A stretch of DNA of 64,000 nucleotides from Chitinophagales bacterium (GTDB taxonomy: Bacteria > Bacteroidota > Bacteroidia > Chitinophagales > Chitinophagaceae), in the NCBI GenBank assembly GCA_020636575.1, contig JACJXP010000004.1:108525-172524 (forward strand), written 5' to 3'. The notes beneath the pieces are model-generated. The model made no database searches and was not told the origin of the DNA. It worked only from the letters and a program-made list of their open reading frames with translations. The position numbers were made by a program, and so were the translations under genes. This document shows positions 54,289-63,771 of the stretch, in pieces (within the stretch, counting starts at the first letter, position 1; each line of letters begins with the position of its first letter).

Positions 54289-54651
54289 ATGCAGGGCATA
54301 CTCACCATTGAACTCAGAAAGCTGCTTTTTTTTGCTCATCATGGGTTACATGCTGAAGAAAGAAAAACAGGAAATGAGTTTGAGGTAAACCTGACTGTAA
54401 GTTATAAGGAACCCGCAAGTACCATTAGTAACCTGGATGATTCGATCAATTACGCCGCTTTATTTGAGATAGTAAAAAAGGAAATGGATGAACCCTATGA
54501 TCTGCTTGAAACATTGGTTCAATCAATAGCCTTAAAAATTAAAGATAGTTTTCCGGAGACGAAGAAATTGCGGATATCTGTTCATAAACTCCATCCGCCC
54601 ATACCACAGATCAGGGGAGCAGTAGGTGTTACACTTGAAAAAGAATATTGA
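54289..54651 (+). CDS. folB: Dihydroneopterin aldolase
   Basis: A 120-residue enzyme converting dihydroneopterin to 6-hydroxymethyl-dihydropterin in folate synthesis. LRKLLFFAHHGLHAEERKTG holds the conserved HG(L/V)xxEE pattern, and the catalytic Lys lies in ISVHKLHPPIPQIRG near the C terminus. It is 9 bp from trxB, so probably co-transcribed, with no functional link known. Confidence 0.92.
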   Translation: MQGILTIELRKLLFFAHHGLHAEERKTGNEFEVNLTVSYKEPASTISNLDDSINYAALFEIVKKEMDEPYDLLETLVQSIALKIKDSFPETKKLRISVHKLHPPIPQIRGAVGVTLEKEY

Positions 54652-54707
54652 TCTCAGTATGTTTTATTCTTTACCTGCAAAAGGGATATGTGAACTTTTG
54701 AGTAATA

Positions 54708-55544
54708 TTGCACACATCCAAAATAACAGTTTTGAAGAAGTTATTTCAGTTTGTGCAAGAGGGTAAGGAGCTACAGGAGCCTGTTCTAAATATCAGGTTG
54801 GGCGAAAAGAATCTTTCCTATGCGATCTCCGATCAATCTGCAGGTTCCCTAAGCGGATTTCAGTATTACCAGTATGAACATATCACTCCTGAAGAATTAG
54901 ATAATTTCTGGGCCGATCATGCCGACCTGAAACAAAATTTTATAAGGATCAACTTCTGTATAGACAACCCGGGAATGATCCAGGTACCTGTTTCCCTGGT
55001 TTCCCAGGAAAGCAAAGAGACCTGCCTGGAAAACTTAGTTCCGGTAATGCAACCGGGAAAAATGATCAGTAAACAATTAGCAGAGACCGACACGGAAGTA
55101 GTATATCATTTGCCAGATTTTATAAGAGACAGGATCAATAATTATTACCCGGTAGTGAACTTTCAGCATGTCGGTTTTACTTTAATGCAGGCTGCATTAC
55201 GGGAAGAGGCATCCACATTATTAATGGCAGATTTCAGTAACGGATATTTTTGGCTGGTGGCTAAGAAAGATAATGAGTTGTTATTGTGCTGTACGCATAA
55301 TTACAAAGAGCCTTTTGATGTGTTGTATTCGCTGTTATCTGTTTATCATAAGTATAACTTGACCACAGCGGAAACGCCGCTGAAAATTTCCGGTTTAATT
55401 GAAAAGCAGTCAGCTTTATATACTGAACTATACAAGTATTTTACAAATATCGAATTCAGGACAACAAACTGGAGTTCTGAAGATGCGGATTGCCCGCCAC
55501 ATTTTTTTACTTCTTTGAACGATATTGCCTTATGCGCATCATAA
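54708..55544 (+). CDS. DUF3822 family protein
   Basis: A 278-residue protein of a Bacteroidota family with a degenerate actin/ASKHA-like fold; LNIRLGEKNLSYAISDQ and LMADFSNGYFWLVAKKDNEL are diagnostic stretches. No ATG precedes the conserved region, and an in-frame TGA at 54699-54701 limits the upstream extent, so TTG at 54708 is the likely start (a TTG at 54732 is an alternative). It overlaps the rsmD start by 13 bp; DUF3822 next to rsmD recurs in the phylum. Confidence 0.75.
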   Translation: MHTSKITVLKKLFQFVQEGKELQEPVLNIRLGEKNLSYAISDQSAGSLSGFQYYQYEHITPEELDNFWADHADLKQNFIRINFCIDNPGMIQVPVSLVSQESKETCLENLVPVMQPGKMISKQLAETDTEVVYHLPDFIRDRINNYYPVVNFQHVGFTLMQAALREEASTLLMADFSNGYFWLVAKKDNELLLCCTHNYKEPFDVLYSLLSVYHKYNLTTAETPLKISGLIEKQSALYTELYKYFTNIEFRTTNWSSEDADCPPHFFTSLNDIALCAS

Positions 55545-56077
55545 GCGGCACACATGGGGGAAGACGAATTAATCCTCCCGCAAAAATGCCTTATACAAGA
55601 CCTACAACTGATATTGCCAAAGAAGGTTTGTTTAATATTTTACAACACAAAATAGATTTTGATGAGCTGAAGTCGCTGGATCTTTTTGGAGGCACAGGAA
55701 GTATCAGCTACGAACTGGCTTCGAGGGGAGTGACCGATCTTACAGTTGTGGAGAAAGACAGCGCCATGCATAGCTTTATTAAAAAAACATCCGAAGGGTT
55801 AGGCTTGCAGAATTTTAAAGTGATCAAGTCGGATGTATTCCGTTTCATAGAACAGTGTAACGAACAATTTGATTTCATTTTTGCCGGCCCGCCTTATGCA
55901 TTAGCAGAGATCGATGAACTGCCGGTATTAATATTTAAAAAGGATTTATTACGCAAAAGCGGGTATTTTATCCTGGAGCATACGCCAAGGAATAATTATA
56001 AGAACTTTCCCTTTTTTGATTCTGAAAGAAATTATGGGACTACGGTATTTTCCTTCTTCACATATAAAGATGAGTGA
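55532..56077 (+). CDS. rsmD: 16S rRNA m2G966 methyltransferase with altered catalytic motif
   Basis: A 181-residue SAM-dependent methyltransferase for guanine 966 of 16S rRNA. RIISGTHGGRRINPP is the family N terminus, TRPTTDIAKEGLFNIL the RsmD signature, LDLFGGTGSISYE the SAM motif I. Motif IV, normally DPPY, is GPPY here (Gly119), a single-base difference (GGC for GAC). The Asp helps position the target amine, so activity may be lowered. The ATG at 55532 is chosen as the family start; it lies inside the 3' end of the DUF3822 gene. Confidence 0.9.
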   Translation: MRIISGTHGGRRINPPAKMPYTRPTTDIAKEGLFNILQHKIDFDELKSLDLFGGTGSISYELASRGVTDLTVVEKDSAMHSFIKKTSEGLGLQNFKVIKSDVFRFIEQCNEQFDFIFAGPPYALAEIDELPVLIFKKDLLRKSGYFILEHTPRNNYKNFPFFDSERNYGTTVFSFFTYKDE

Positions 56078-56129
56078 GGGACGGCCTTTCTTCGTCATGG
56101 CAGCAATTTGCAGTAACTTTAGCTGATAT

Positions 56130-57206
56130 ATGTTCGCAAACCGTTTCTTAAAATCAGTAAGGATCCTGCTGCTTCCTTTTTCGTTGATCTATTGGATCGG
56201 TATTGTAATAAGAAATTGGTTATATGACAGTAAGATATTCTCATCCAAAAGTTTTAACCTGCCGGTAATTTGTATCGGGAATTTATCAACTGGTGGTACC
56301 GGAAAATCTCCCATGGTTGAATTCCTGGTGAATAGCTTGAAAGATCAGCACAAAGTAGCGGTGCTAAGCAGGGGGTATAAACGAAAAACAAGCGGCTATA
56401 TGCTGGCTGATAAAAATAGCACCGCTTCAACGATCGGGGATGAACCTATGCAATTCCATATAAAGTTTCCCGACGTTACAATAGCGGTAGGAGAAAAAAG
56501 AGCTGAAGCAATTCCGCAGTTGTTGAAAGATAAGCCGGATACAGATCTGCTCATTCTGGATGATGCTTTCCAGCACCGGCAGGTAAAAGCAGGATTAAAT
56601 ATTTTGCTAACAGGTTTTGATAATTTATTTACCCGGGATATTTATCTCCCGGCTGGGGATCTCAGGGATCTGAAAAGTTCTTATAAGAGAACTGATATTA
56701 TCGTAGTCACTAAATGTCCGGTTGATACAAATGAAGAAACAAGGAATAAAATAATTAAAGAAATAAAACCGCTTCCACATCAGTCAATATTTTTTACAGC
56801 GATTGAATATGGGAGTGTTTTTGATTTGCAAACAAAAGAAGAGTTGCTTTTAAGGCCAGATCTGAAATTGATATTGGTCACCGGGATTGCAAAACCAGAA
56901 CCATTGATCAATTGGGCCAAAGCCTGGTCGCCAAAAGTTACCGTATTACAGTTTGCAGATCATCATGATTTTAGTATTACAGATATAGAAAAAATAAAAA
57001 AACAATTTAATGATTCAGGTAATGATACCATTATTCTGACCACAGAAAAAGATGCCGTAAGGTTGCAACCATTCAAAGATGATCTAAAAGAACTGCCTTT
57101 TTATATTATCCCGGTGGCGCACAAGTTTCTTTTTAACGAAGAACAACAGTTTACGGCAATAGTCAATAATTTTACAAATGATTTTAAAATAGAAAGAGAG
57201 GATTAG
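56130..57206 (+). CDS. lpxK: Tetraacyldisaccharide 4'-kinase
   Basis: A 358-residue inner-membrane-associated kinase phosphorylating lipid A precursor at the 4' position. The Walker A motif is GNLSTGGTGKSP (50-61), after an N-terminal membrane helix (about 12-28). LILDDAFQHRQV contains the conserved DDxxQ/H pattern. Together with the KdsC-type gene it supports lipid A/LPS biosynthesis. It ends 3 bp before rnr. Confidence 0.95.
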   Translation: MFANRFLKSVRILLLPFSLIYWIGIVIRNWLYDSKIFSSKSFNLPVICIGNLSTGGTGKSPMVEFLVNSLKDQHKVAVLSRGYKRKTSGYMLADKNSTASTIGDEPMQFHIKFPDVTIAVGEKRAEAIPQLLKDKPDTDLLILDDAFQHRQVKAGLNILLTGFDNLFTRDIYLPAGDLRDLKSSYKRTDIIVVTKCPVDTNEETRNKIIKEIKPLPHQSIFFTAIEYGSVFDLQTKEELLLRPDLKLILVTGIAKPEPLINWAKAWSPKVTVLQFADHHDFSITDIEKIKKQFNDSGNDTIILTTEKDAVRLQPFKDDLKELPFYIIPVAHKFLFNEEQQFTAIVNNFTNDFKIERED

Positions 57207-57209
57207 TGT

Positions 57210-59225
57210 ATGGGAAGAAAAAATTCCAAAAAGAAAAAACAGAAACAAAAACAATCCCGTTCCACCAGCCAACTGGTGAAAGGAACGATCGATATTACCC
57301 GATCGGGAACCGGTTTTGTAGAAATAGAAGGACTGGATACAGATATTTTGATCCGTCCGGGTGATTTTAATACGGCTTTACATGGCGATACTGTTCGGGT
57401 TGCCATAAAAGAAATGAAAAGCAGTGGCAAGCGGATGCAGGGTGTAGTGAAACAGGTGGTGCAGCGCAAACGAACTGAATTCCTGGGTACCTTACAAATG
57501 AATAAGGGGTTTGCTTTTTTTATTCCTGAGTCTGACAAACCAATGCCCGATATATTTATTCCTTTATCATCCATTAACGGCGCAAAGGACAGGGACAGGG
57601 TAATTGTAAGACTGTTGGAATGGGAAAGCTCTGATAAGCGGCCCGTTGGTGAAGTGGTGAGTGTGATGGACGAAGAGAATACTAACGATGCTGCCATGAA
57701 GGAGATCATTATGGAAGCAGGATTTTCATTACAGTTTTCTGATGAAGCTATGGAAGTGGCTGCCCGGATACCGGATGTTATATCAGATGCCGAGATCGAA
57801 AAAAGAAAAGATGTCCGGAAGATACTGACCTTCACAATTGACCCGGTGGATGCCAAAGATTTTGATGATGCTTTGTCCATCCGGAAATTAAAGAACGGCC
57901 ATTATGAGATCGGTGTGCATATTGCCGATGTAAGCCATTACCTGGAACCGGATACTGAATTGGACAAAGAAGCTTACCAGAGAGCAACATCTGTTTATTT
58001 GCCAGATAGAGTTAACCCTATGTTGCCGGAACATATTTCCAATGTGTTATGTTCTCTAAGGCCCCAGGAAGATAAGCTTACATTTTCCGCCATTTTCCAG
58101 TTGAATGAAAAAGCCGAGATCAAACAATACTGGCTGGGCAGAACGGTGATCCATTCTGATCATCGCTTTACTTATGAAGAAGTGCAGGCGATCATTGAAG
58201 AGAAAGCAGGTTTATATGCAGAAGAATTATTACTATTGAATGATCTTGCCCAGAAAATGAGGGGCAAACGTTTTAAGAACAATGCCATTAATTTTTCCTC
58301 ACAGGAAGTGCGGTTTAAACTGGATACGAATGGTGACCCGATCGGTATCATGATCAAAGAAAGTAAGGAAGCTCACCAGTTGATCGAGGAATTTATGCTG
58401 CTGGCCAACAGGGTAGTGGCAGAAAATGTTTCCAAGATCAAAGTAAATGATAAACCCCTGCCGTTCCCTTACCGGGTGCATGATGATCCTGATGAGGAAA
58501 AGCTGGTTCCCTTTGCAGCTTTTGCTCAAAAGTTCGGGCATAAATTTGATACCTCCTCACCTGAAGCGATCGCTGCTTCCTTTAACCAGCTTTTAAAAGA
58601 TGTGCATGGTAAACCTGAGCAACATGTATTGGAGCAGCTTGGCATACGTACCATGGCAAAAGCAAAATACACCATTGAGAACATCGGGCACTACGGCTTA
58701 GGATTTGTGAACTATTGCCATTTTACATCCCCGATAAGGCGATACCCGGATATACTGGTACACCGAATATTGGATGATGTGCTGCACAACAAAATAAAGG
58801 CGGACAAAAAACTGGAAGATAAATGCAAGCATTGCAGTGACAGGGAAAGGGCTGCCATGGAAGCAGAAAGAGCCGGCAACAAATACAAGCAGGTGCAGTA
58901 CATGAAGAATTTCCTTGGGGATGAATTTGAAGGAGTGATCAGCGGTGTGGCCAGCTTTGGTTTTTGGGTGGAAACGGTGGAACATAAATGTGAGGGCCTG
59001 GTCAGCATCAATAGCCTGATGGAATATGACGAATTCCGGCATATTGAAACAGATTATTGCCTGTTGGGACAAAGAAGCGGCAAAAAATTCAGGATGGGGG
59101 ATAAGGTCTGGATCAAGGTTGTGGCGGCCAATCTTACCAAAAGGCAGCTCGATTATGAGTGGGTGGTAGCTGGTGAACTGGCTGCAGAAAAAAGTGAGAA
59201 AGAAAAAGGAAGAAAAAAGAAATGA
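57210..59225 (+). CDS. rnr: Ribonuclease R
   Basis: A 671-residue 3'-5' exoribonuclease of the RNB family. The N-terminal tail is Lys-rich (GRKNSKKKKQKQKQ), then cold-shock domains (about 20-150), RNB catalytic domain with DPVDAKDFDDALSI (211-224, Asp residues for Mg2+), and C-terminal S1 domain (about 575-655) with FEGVISGVASFGFWVET. It degrades structured RNA. Length is shorter than E. coli RNase R (813) but normal for Bacteroidota. Confidence 0.95.
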   Translation: MGRKNSKKKKQKQKQSRSTSQLVKGTIDITRSGTGFVEIEGLDTDILIRPGDFNTALHGDTVRVAIKEMKSSGKRMQGVVKQVVQRKRTEFLGTLQMNKGFAFFIPESDKPMPDIFIPLSSINGAKDRDRVIVRLLEWESSDKRPVGEVVSVMDEENTNDAAMKEIIMEAGFSLQFSDEAMEVAARIPDVISDAEIEKRKDVRKILTFTIDPVDAKDFDDALSIRKLKNGHYEIGVHIADVSHYLEPDTELDKEAYQRATSVYLPDRVNPMLPEHISNVLCSLRPQEDKLTFSAIFQLNEKAEIKQYWLGRTVIHSDHRFTYEEVQAIIEEKAGLYAEELLLLNDLAQKMRGKRFKNNAINFSSQEVRFKLDTNGDPIGIMIKESKEAHQLIEEFMLLANRVVAENVSKIKVNDKPLPFPYRVHDDPDEEKLVPFAAFAQKFGHKFDTSSPEAIAASFNQLLKDVHGKPEQHVLEQLGIRTMAKAKYTIENIGHYGLGFVNYCHFTSPIRRYPDILVHRILDDVLHNKIKADKKLEDKCKHCSDRERAAMEAERAGNKYKQVQYMKNFLGDEFEGVISGVASFGFWVETVEHKCEGLVSINSLMEYDEFRHIETDYCLLGQRSGKKFRMGDKVWIKVVAANLTKRQLDYEWVVAGELAAEKSEKEKGRKKK

Positions 59226-59240
59226 TGATTATTTTGAGGT

Positions 59241-60206
59241 ATGCAAAGTTTCCAATTATTAGCTGAGAAGTTTACGCTGCATTTTGATAAAAAGCATTTC
59301 CCGGAACAACCGGCTTCATTGTATTCACCCAATGAATATTTCCTTGGTTTGGGAGGAAAAAGAATAAGGCCTGTTATATGCCTGATGGGAAATGAACTAG
59401 TGGACGAGATAAACCCGGATGCTTGGCATGTTGCCACTGCTATTGAGTTGTTCCACAACTTTACGTTGATACATGATGACATTATGGACCAGGCGCCATT
59501 GCGCAGGGGTTTTGAAACGGTACATAAAAAATTCGGAGAAAATACAGCGCTGCTGGCAGGTGATGTAATGCTGGTAAAAGCTTATGAATATCTCGGGAAG
59601 ATCGACCCGGCTGTTATTCATCCCATTCTGCATTTATTTAATTCAACTGCGAGGGAAGTGTGTGAGGGGCAGCAACTGGATATGGATTTTGAAAAGCAGG
59701 AAGAAGTAAGTTTTGAAGATTACCTGAAGATGATCGAATTAAAAACTTCTGTATTGCTTGCCGCCAGTTTGAAGATGGGAGCTATATTAGGCGGGGCCGG
59801 ACAAAGAAACCAGGATCTGCTATACCAGTTCGGAAAAAAACTGGGCATTGCTTTCCAGGTGCAGGATGATTACCTCGATGCATTTGGTGAGCCGGAAAAA
59901 TTCGGCAAGCAGGTAGGGGGCGATATTCTTTCCAATAAAAAAACTTTTTTGCTGATACATGCTTTAGAAGTAGCCGACGCAACACAAAAGCAGCAATTAA
60001 AAAATCTATTAGCTTCAAATGATGCAGATAAGGTGGAGAAGATAGTAGCCATCTTTAAAGCCTGTAAAGTGGATGAATGGGCGCTTCAGTTAAAGAATAA
60101 ATACCTGGATGAAGCTTTTGCACATCTCGAAGATGTAGCGGTATTATCAAAAAGAAAGCAGCCGCTCAAAGCGCTGGCGCAGTTTCTTGTGCACAGGGAT
60201 TATTAA
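59241..60206 (+). CDS. Trans-polyprenyl diphosphate synthase
   Basis: A 321-residue isoprenyl diphosphate synthase. The first Asp-rich motif is HDDIMDQAPLRRG (DDxxD at 79-83); the second is FQVQDDYLDAFG. GGKRIRP near residue 40 binds diphosphate. Chain length cannot be set reliably from sequence; by position it could be geranylgeranyl or a longer quinone side chain. Adjacent to rnr (15 bp). Confidence 0.9.
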   Translation: MQSFQLLAEKFTLHFDKKHFPEQPASLYSPNEYFLGLGGKRIRPVICLMGNELVDEINPDAWHVATAIELFHNFTLIHDDIMDQAPLRRGFETVHKKFGENTALLAGDVMLVKAYEYLGKIDPAVIHPILHLFNSTAREVCEGQQLDMDFEKQEEVSFEDYLKMIELKTSVLLAASLKMGAILGGAGQRNQDLLYQFGKKLGIAFQVQDDYLDAFGEPEKFGKQVGGDILSNKKTFLLIHALEVADATQKQQLKNLLASNDADKVEKIVAIFKACKVDEWALQLKNKYLDEAFAHLEDVAVLSKRKQPLKALAQFLVHRDY

Positions 60207-60207
60207 T

Positions 60208-60951
60208 TCACTTGTTAGCATTGGTCTTTCTTTTCAGTTTTTTTGCCAGCCTGATTGAATGTTTTAACGAGTTTATGTTATTCCAGTCACTATGAGATAC
60301 GATTATATACTTAGGGTCAGGGCATTTTCTCTTCACTTTTTTTAGAGTAGAATAATATGCTGTAGTGTCCGCATCTCCCAAATAGCCCAAATTCTCAGCG
60401 TCGGCACCTTTTATTAAACAACCACCATAAAGAATTTTTTCTTTGTTAAACCAGATAACAATATTGTCTGCTGTATGTCCTTTTCCCGGGTAATAAGTTT
60501 CAAAGTAATATTGGCCAATATTGAAAATGCTATCGCTTTTCATTAAAATTTCAGCTCTTTTTTTATTGTTCTTTTTACTTAACTCATCTGTAAGAAAAGT
60601 TGTGTAGGTCTTAATTCCTTTTTGCTTGTAATATGCTAATCCCTCAGTTCTATCACTATGCCAATGTGTTGCAATACATACTGTCACATTTTTATTATGT
60701 TTCAATTTTATACTGTCGAGCAAAGGTTGAAATTGAGTGGTATCCCAGGGTGTGTCAAACAACACTACGCCGTTGTCAGTAAGCAGGTACATGCCATTTG
60801 CGGGTATCTGGTTTCCTTCATAAGTGCTATATGTTGTATAAATAAAAAAGTCGCCGGTTAAGTGTGAGATTTTAAGTGCTGCCGGCTTAGCCTGCCCATA
60901 AATATTGGTTATCGAAATAATAAATGTTACTGCCAATATAATTCTCCGCAT
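60208..60951 (-). CDS. Subclass B1 metallo-beta-lactamase
   Basis: A 247-residue periplasmic zinc hydrolase. Signal peptide RRIILAVTFIISITNIYGQ. All B1 ligands are present: His96, His98 and Asp100 in THWHSDRTEG, His159 in PGKGHTADN, Cys178 in LYGGCLIKG and His220 in IIVSHSDW. Lys181 and Asn187 match the substrate-binding residues of B1 enzymes. The overall pattern resembles chromosomal enzymes of Flavobacteriia such as BlaB and IND, which hydrolyse penicillins and carbapenems. Residue 219 is Ser where a Gly is usual. No mobile-element signs surround it, so it looks intrinsic. Confidence 0.9.
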   Translation of the reverse strand: MRRIILAVTFIISITNIYGQAKPAALKISHLTGDFFIYTTYSTYEGNQIPANGMYLLTDNGVVLFDTPWDTTQFQPLLDSIKLKHNKNVTVCIATHWHSDRTEGLAYYKQKGIKTYTTFLTDELSKKNNKKRAEILMKSDSIFNIGQYYFETYYPGKGHTADNIVIWFNKEKILYGGCLIKGADAENLGYLGDADTTAYYSTLKKVKRKCPDPKYIIVSHSDWNNINSLKHSIRLAKKLKRKTNANK

Positions 60952-61058
60952 TTCCTATTTATGTTTCTTGTTTGGAACTGTGTTTGTCTTTAAAAATACC
61001 ATTAACATCTGAGTGTGCCTGCGATTTTTTCCCTATTTTGAATGCTCAAACCAGCACA

Positions 61059-62705
61059 ATGGCCAACCAACTTTTCCGAAAAAAATCTATCAGTAAAATA
61101 TTAAGGGACTCTGAATCCGGTTTAGGTGATGGACATTCCATCGGCCTGAAAAAAGTACTCGGGGTTCGGGACCTTACATTCTTTGGTATAGCAGCTATTG
61201 TCGGTGCCGGTATCTTCAGTGGTATTGGCCAGGCTGCTTCTGATGGTGGCCCCGGTGTGGTTTTTCTGTACATCTTTACAGCTATTGCCTGTGGCTTTGC
61301 CGCTTTGTGTTATGCAGAGTTTGCTTCGACGGTTCCTGTTTCCGGTAGCGCTTATACTTACTCTTATGTGGCTTTCGGGGAAATATTTGCCTGGATCATT
61401 GGCTGGGACCTGTTGATGGAATATGCCATTGGTAATATTGCCGTGGCCATATCATGGAGTGATTATTTTACCCGGATGCTCGATGCAGCCGGTATGCATA
61501 TTCCTGATTGGCTTACGATGGATTATTTATCAGCCAAAGCAGGCGCTACGGCAGAGGCTGTTTCTGCCTGGACCAATGCGCCGCAAATATTTGGTTTTCG
61601 ATTGATCATGGATATTCCTGCATTAATGATCGTTTTCCTGATCACTTACATCGTTTTCATCGGTATCAAAGAATCCCGTTCGGCCAGTAATATTATGGTG
61701 ATCCTTAAACTGGCTGTTATCTTCTTTGTGATCGTATTGGGCGCTTATTATGTAAATCCTGATAACTGGTCACCGTTTACACCGGAGGGTTTTGGCGGTA
61801 TCATGAAAGGCGTATCGGCGGTTTTCTTTGCTTATATCGGTTTTGATGCCATATCCACCACGGCAGAGGAATGTAAGGACCCGCAACGGGACCTGCCAAG
61901 GGGTATGATCTATTCCCTGATCATTTGTACCGTTATTTATGTGTTGCTGGCATTGGTGCTAACGGGAATGGTGAATTATAAAACATTGAACGTAGGTGAT
62001 CCGCTTGCCATGGTATTTGATGCAAGGGGTATGAAGTTTATTTCAGGCATTGTGGCTGTGAGTGCCATTATTGCTACGGCCAGTGTATTGCTGGTATTCC
62101 AGATGGGGCAGCCGAGGATATGGATGAGTATGAGCCGGGATGGTCTGTTGCCTAAAATATTTTCAAGGATACATCCCAAATACGGCACACCTTCTTTTTC
62201 TACGATCCTCACGGGAATTGTAGTGGCCGTTCCGGCACTGTTTCTCAATCTTGGGGAAGTGATCTCACTGACCAGTATAGGAACCCTTTTTGCATTTGTG
62301 CTGGTTTGTGGCGGCGTATTGGCGCTTCAGATGAAAAAGGACAGGCCTGACAGTAAATTCAAAGTGCCTTATATCAACGGGCAATATATTTTCCCGCTGA
62401 TGCTGCTGGCAGGTATCATCATCATTGCCATTAAAGTGCCATCACATTTCAGTGAGGATATCTGGACAAAAGATACATGGCCGATGGCTGGTTTTTGGGT
62501 GATCGCTTTAATAATGGCGGGACTGGCATTTGTAAAAAAATTCTCCCTGATACCTATCTTAGGTATGATCAGTTGCTTCTATTTAATGGCGCAGGAAACA
62601 CATAAGGTTTGGATGCGCTTCATTATCTGGCTGGTCATTGGATTGATAATTTATTTTTTCTACAGCTACCGCCATAGTAAACTGGCAAAAGAAAAAGAGG
62701 ACTAG
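61059..62705 (+). CDS. APC-family amino-acid permease (CAT type)
   Basis: A 548-residue membrane transporter with about 12-14 helices. FFGIAAIVGAGIFSGIGQAA is the first-helix substrate-binding segment and AYIGFDAISTTAEECKDPQR the conserved loop of the cationic amino-acid transporter branch. The ATG at 61059 is chosen because MANQLFRKKSISKIL is the family start; the longer reading adds 29 unlike residues. Substrate not determined. Confidence 0.9.
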   Translation: MANQLFRKKSISKILRDSESGLGDGHSIGLKKVLGVRDLTFFGIAAIVGAGIFSGIGQAASDGGPGVVFLYIFTAIACGFAALCYAEFASTVPVSGSAYTYSYVAFGEIFAWIIGWDLLMEYAIGNIAVAISWSDYFTRMLDAAGMHIPDWLTMDYLSAKAGATAEAVSAWTNAPQIFGFRLIMDIPALMIVFLITYIVFIGIKESRSASNIMVILKLAVIFFVIVLGAYYVNPDNWSPFTPEGFGGIMKGVSAVFFAYIGFDAISTTAEECKDPQRDLPRGMIYSLIICTVIYVLLALVLTGMVNYKTLNVGDPLAMVFDARGMKFISGIVAVSAIIATASVLLVFQMGQPRIWMSMSRDGLLPKIFSRIHPKYGTPSFSTILTGIVVAVPALFLNLGEVISLTSIGTLFAFVLVCGGVLALQMKKDRPDSKFKVPYINGQYIFPLMLLAGIIIIAIKVPSHFSEDIWTKDTWPMAGFWVIALIMAGLAFVKKFSLIPILGMISCFYLMAQETHKVWMRFIIWLVIGLIIYFFYSYRHSKLAKEKED

Positions 62706-62715
62706 AAATTGACAC

Positions 62716-63729
62716 ATGAAATACCAGGTGGGTGATATTGTGCTGATCCTTCATTCAGGTGAGGAAGGGAGGGTGGTTGATATTATGAACCATGAAATGA
62801 TGATGGTGGATGTAAAGGGTGTTATTTTCCCGGTGTATATGGACCAGGTTGACTTTCCTTATTTTAAACGGTTTACGGAGAAAAAGATCGTTGTTCCCAA
62901 AAAAGAAAAGAAATATGTAGATGATGTAAAAAGGGAAAAGATCGCTGATAAAAAAGTGGCGGATGGAGTTTGGCTTACTTTTTTACCGGTAATGGATACC
63001 GACTCTTATGGAGATGATGTGGTGGAAGAATTAAAGATCCATTTGCTGAACCGTACCGAAACAGCTTACCATTTTACTTACCGGGTACAGTATTTTGGAA
63101 AAACTGAATTTGAATTAAAAAATACAGTGCATCCCTTTGAGGATTTTTACCTGCATGATGTGCCGTTTGAAGACCTGAATGACAGCCCTTCGTTTGAATT
63201 ATCATTCAGCCTGGTGGAGCCGGACAAAACAAAAGCAAAAAGCAAAGAAGCATCTGTAAAGCTGAAACCCAAGCAGGTTTTTACAAAAATTAAGGAGTTG
63301 CAGGAAAAGAATGAAGCCACTTTTTCACAACTGTTATTTGCAACATACCCGGATAAACAGGAAGAGCATACAGATGATTATTCATTTTCTCCAAAAGGAA
63401 CAAAGCCTTATAATGGCAAACAGGCAAGACAGCACCTTGAGCCTGCCCGCAGTGTGGTAGACCTGCATATTGATAAAATAACCAGCGACTGGAAGGGCCT
63501 CAGCAACTTTGAGATACTCACCATGCAACTGCAAACCTTTGAAAAATATTATCACCTGGCCATTGCCCATCACCAACCCTCTTTAATAGTGATACATGGG
63601 GTGGGGGAAGGAGTGCTGCGGGATGAGATACATGATCTGCTGCGGTTAAAGAAGGAAGTAAAATCATTTGTAAACCAGCATCATCCTTTATACGGTTTTG
63701 GGGCAACAGAGATATTTTTTCAATATTGA
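62716..63729 (+). CDS. DUF2027-Smr domain protein (MutS2-like)
   Basis: A 337-residue cytoplasmic protein. N terminus: DUF2027 beta region with QVGDIVLILHSGEEGRVV. C terminus (about 245-337): Smr domain with VVDLHIDKI and the nuclease-like LIVIHGVGEGVLRDEI loop. Smr domains nick or cleave nucleic acids in MutS2 and some RNA-quality proteins. The gene starts 10 bp after the permease stop. Confidence 0.88.
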   Translation: MKYQVGDIVLILHSGEEGRVVDIMNHEMMMVDVKGVIFPVYMDQVDFPYFKRFTEKKIVVPKKEKKYVDDVKREKIADKKVADGVWLTFLPVMDTDSYGDDVVEELKIHLLNRTETAYHFTYRVQYFGKTEFELKNTVHPFEDFYLHDVPFEDLNDSPSFELSFSLVEPDKTKAKSKEASVKLKPKQVFTKIKELQEKNEATFSQLLFATYPDKQEEHTDDYSFSPKGTKPYNGKQARQHLEPARSVVDLHIDKITSDWKGLSNFEILTMQLQTFEKYYHLAIAHHQPSLIVIHGVGEGVLRDEIHDLLRLKKEVKSFVNQHHPLYGFGATEIFFQY

Positions 63730-63771
63730 ATTATATGATAGGTCAATATTTGAAAAGCACTTTGCCCTAAA

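Noticed and set aside
54014..54388. Open frame across the trxB-folB junction
   Set aside because: Out-of-frame with both well-conserved genes.
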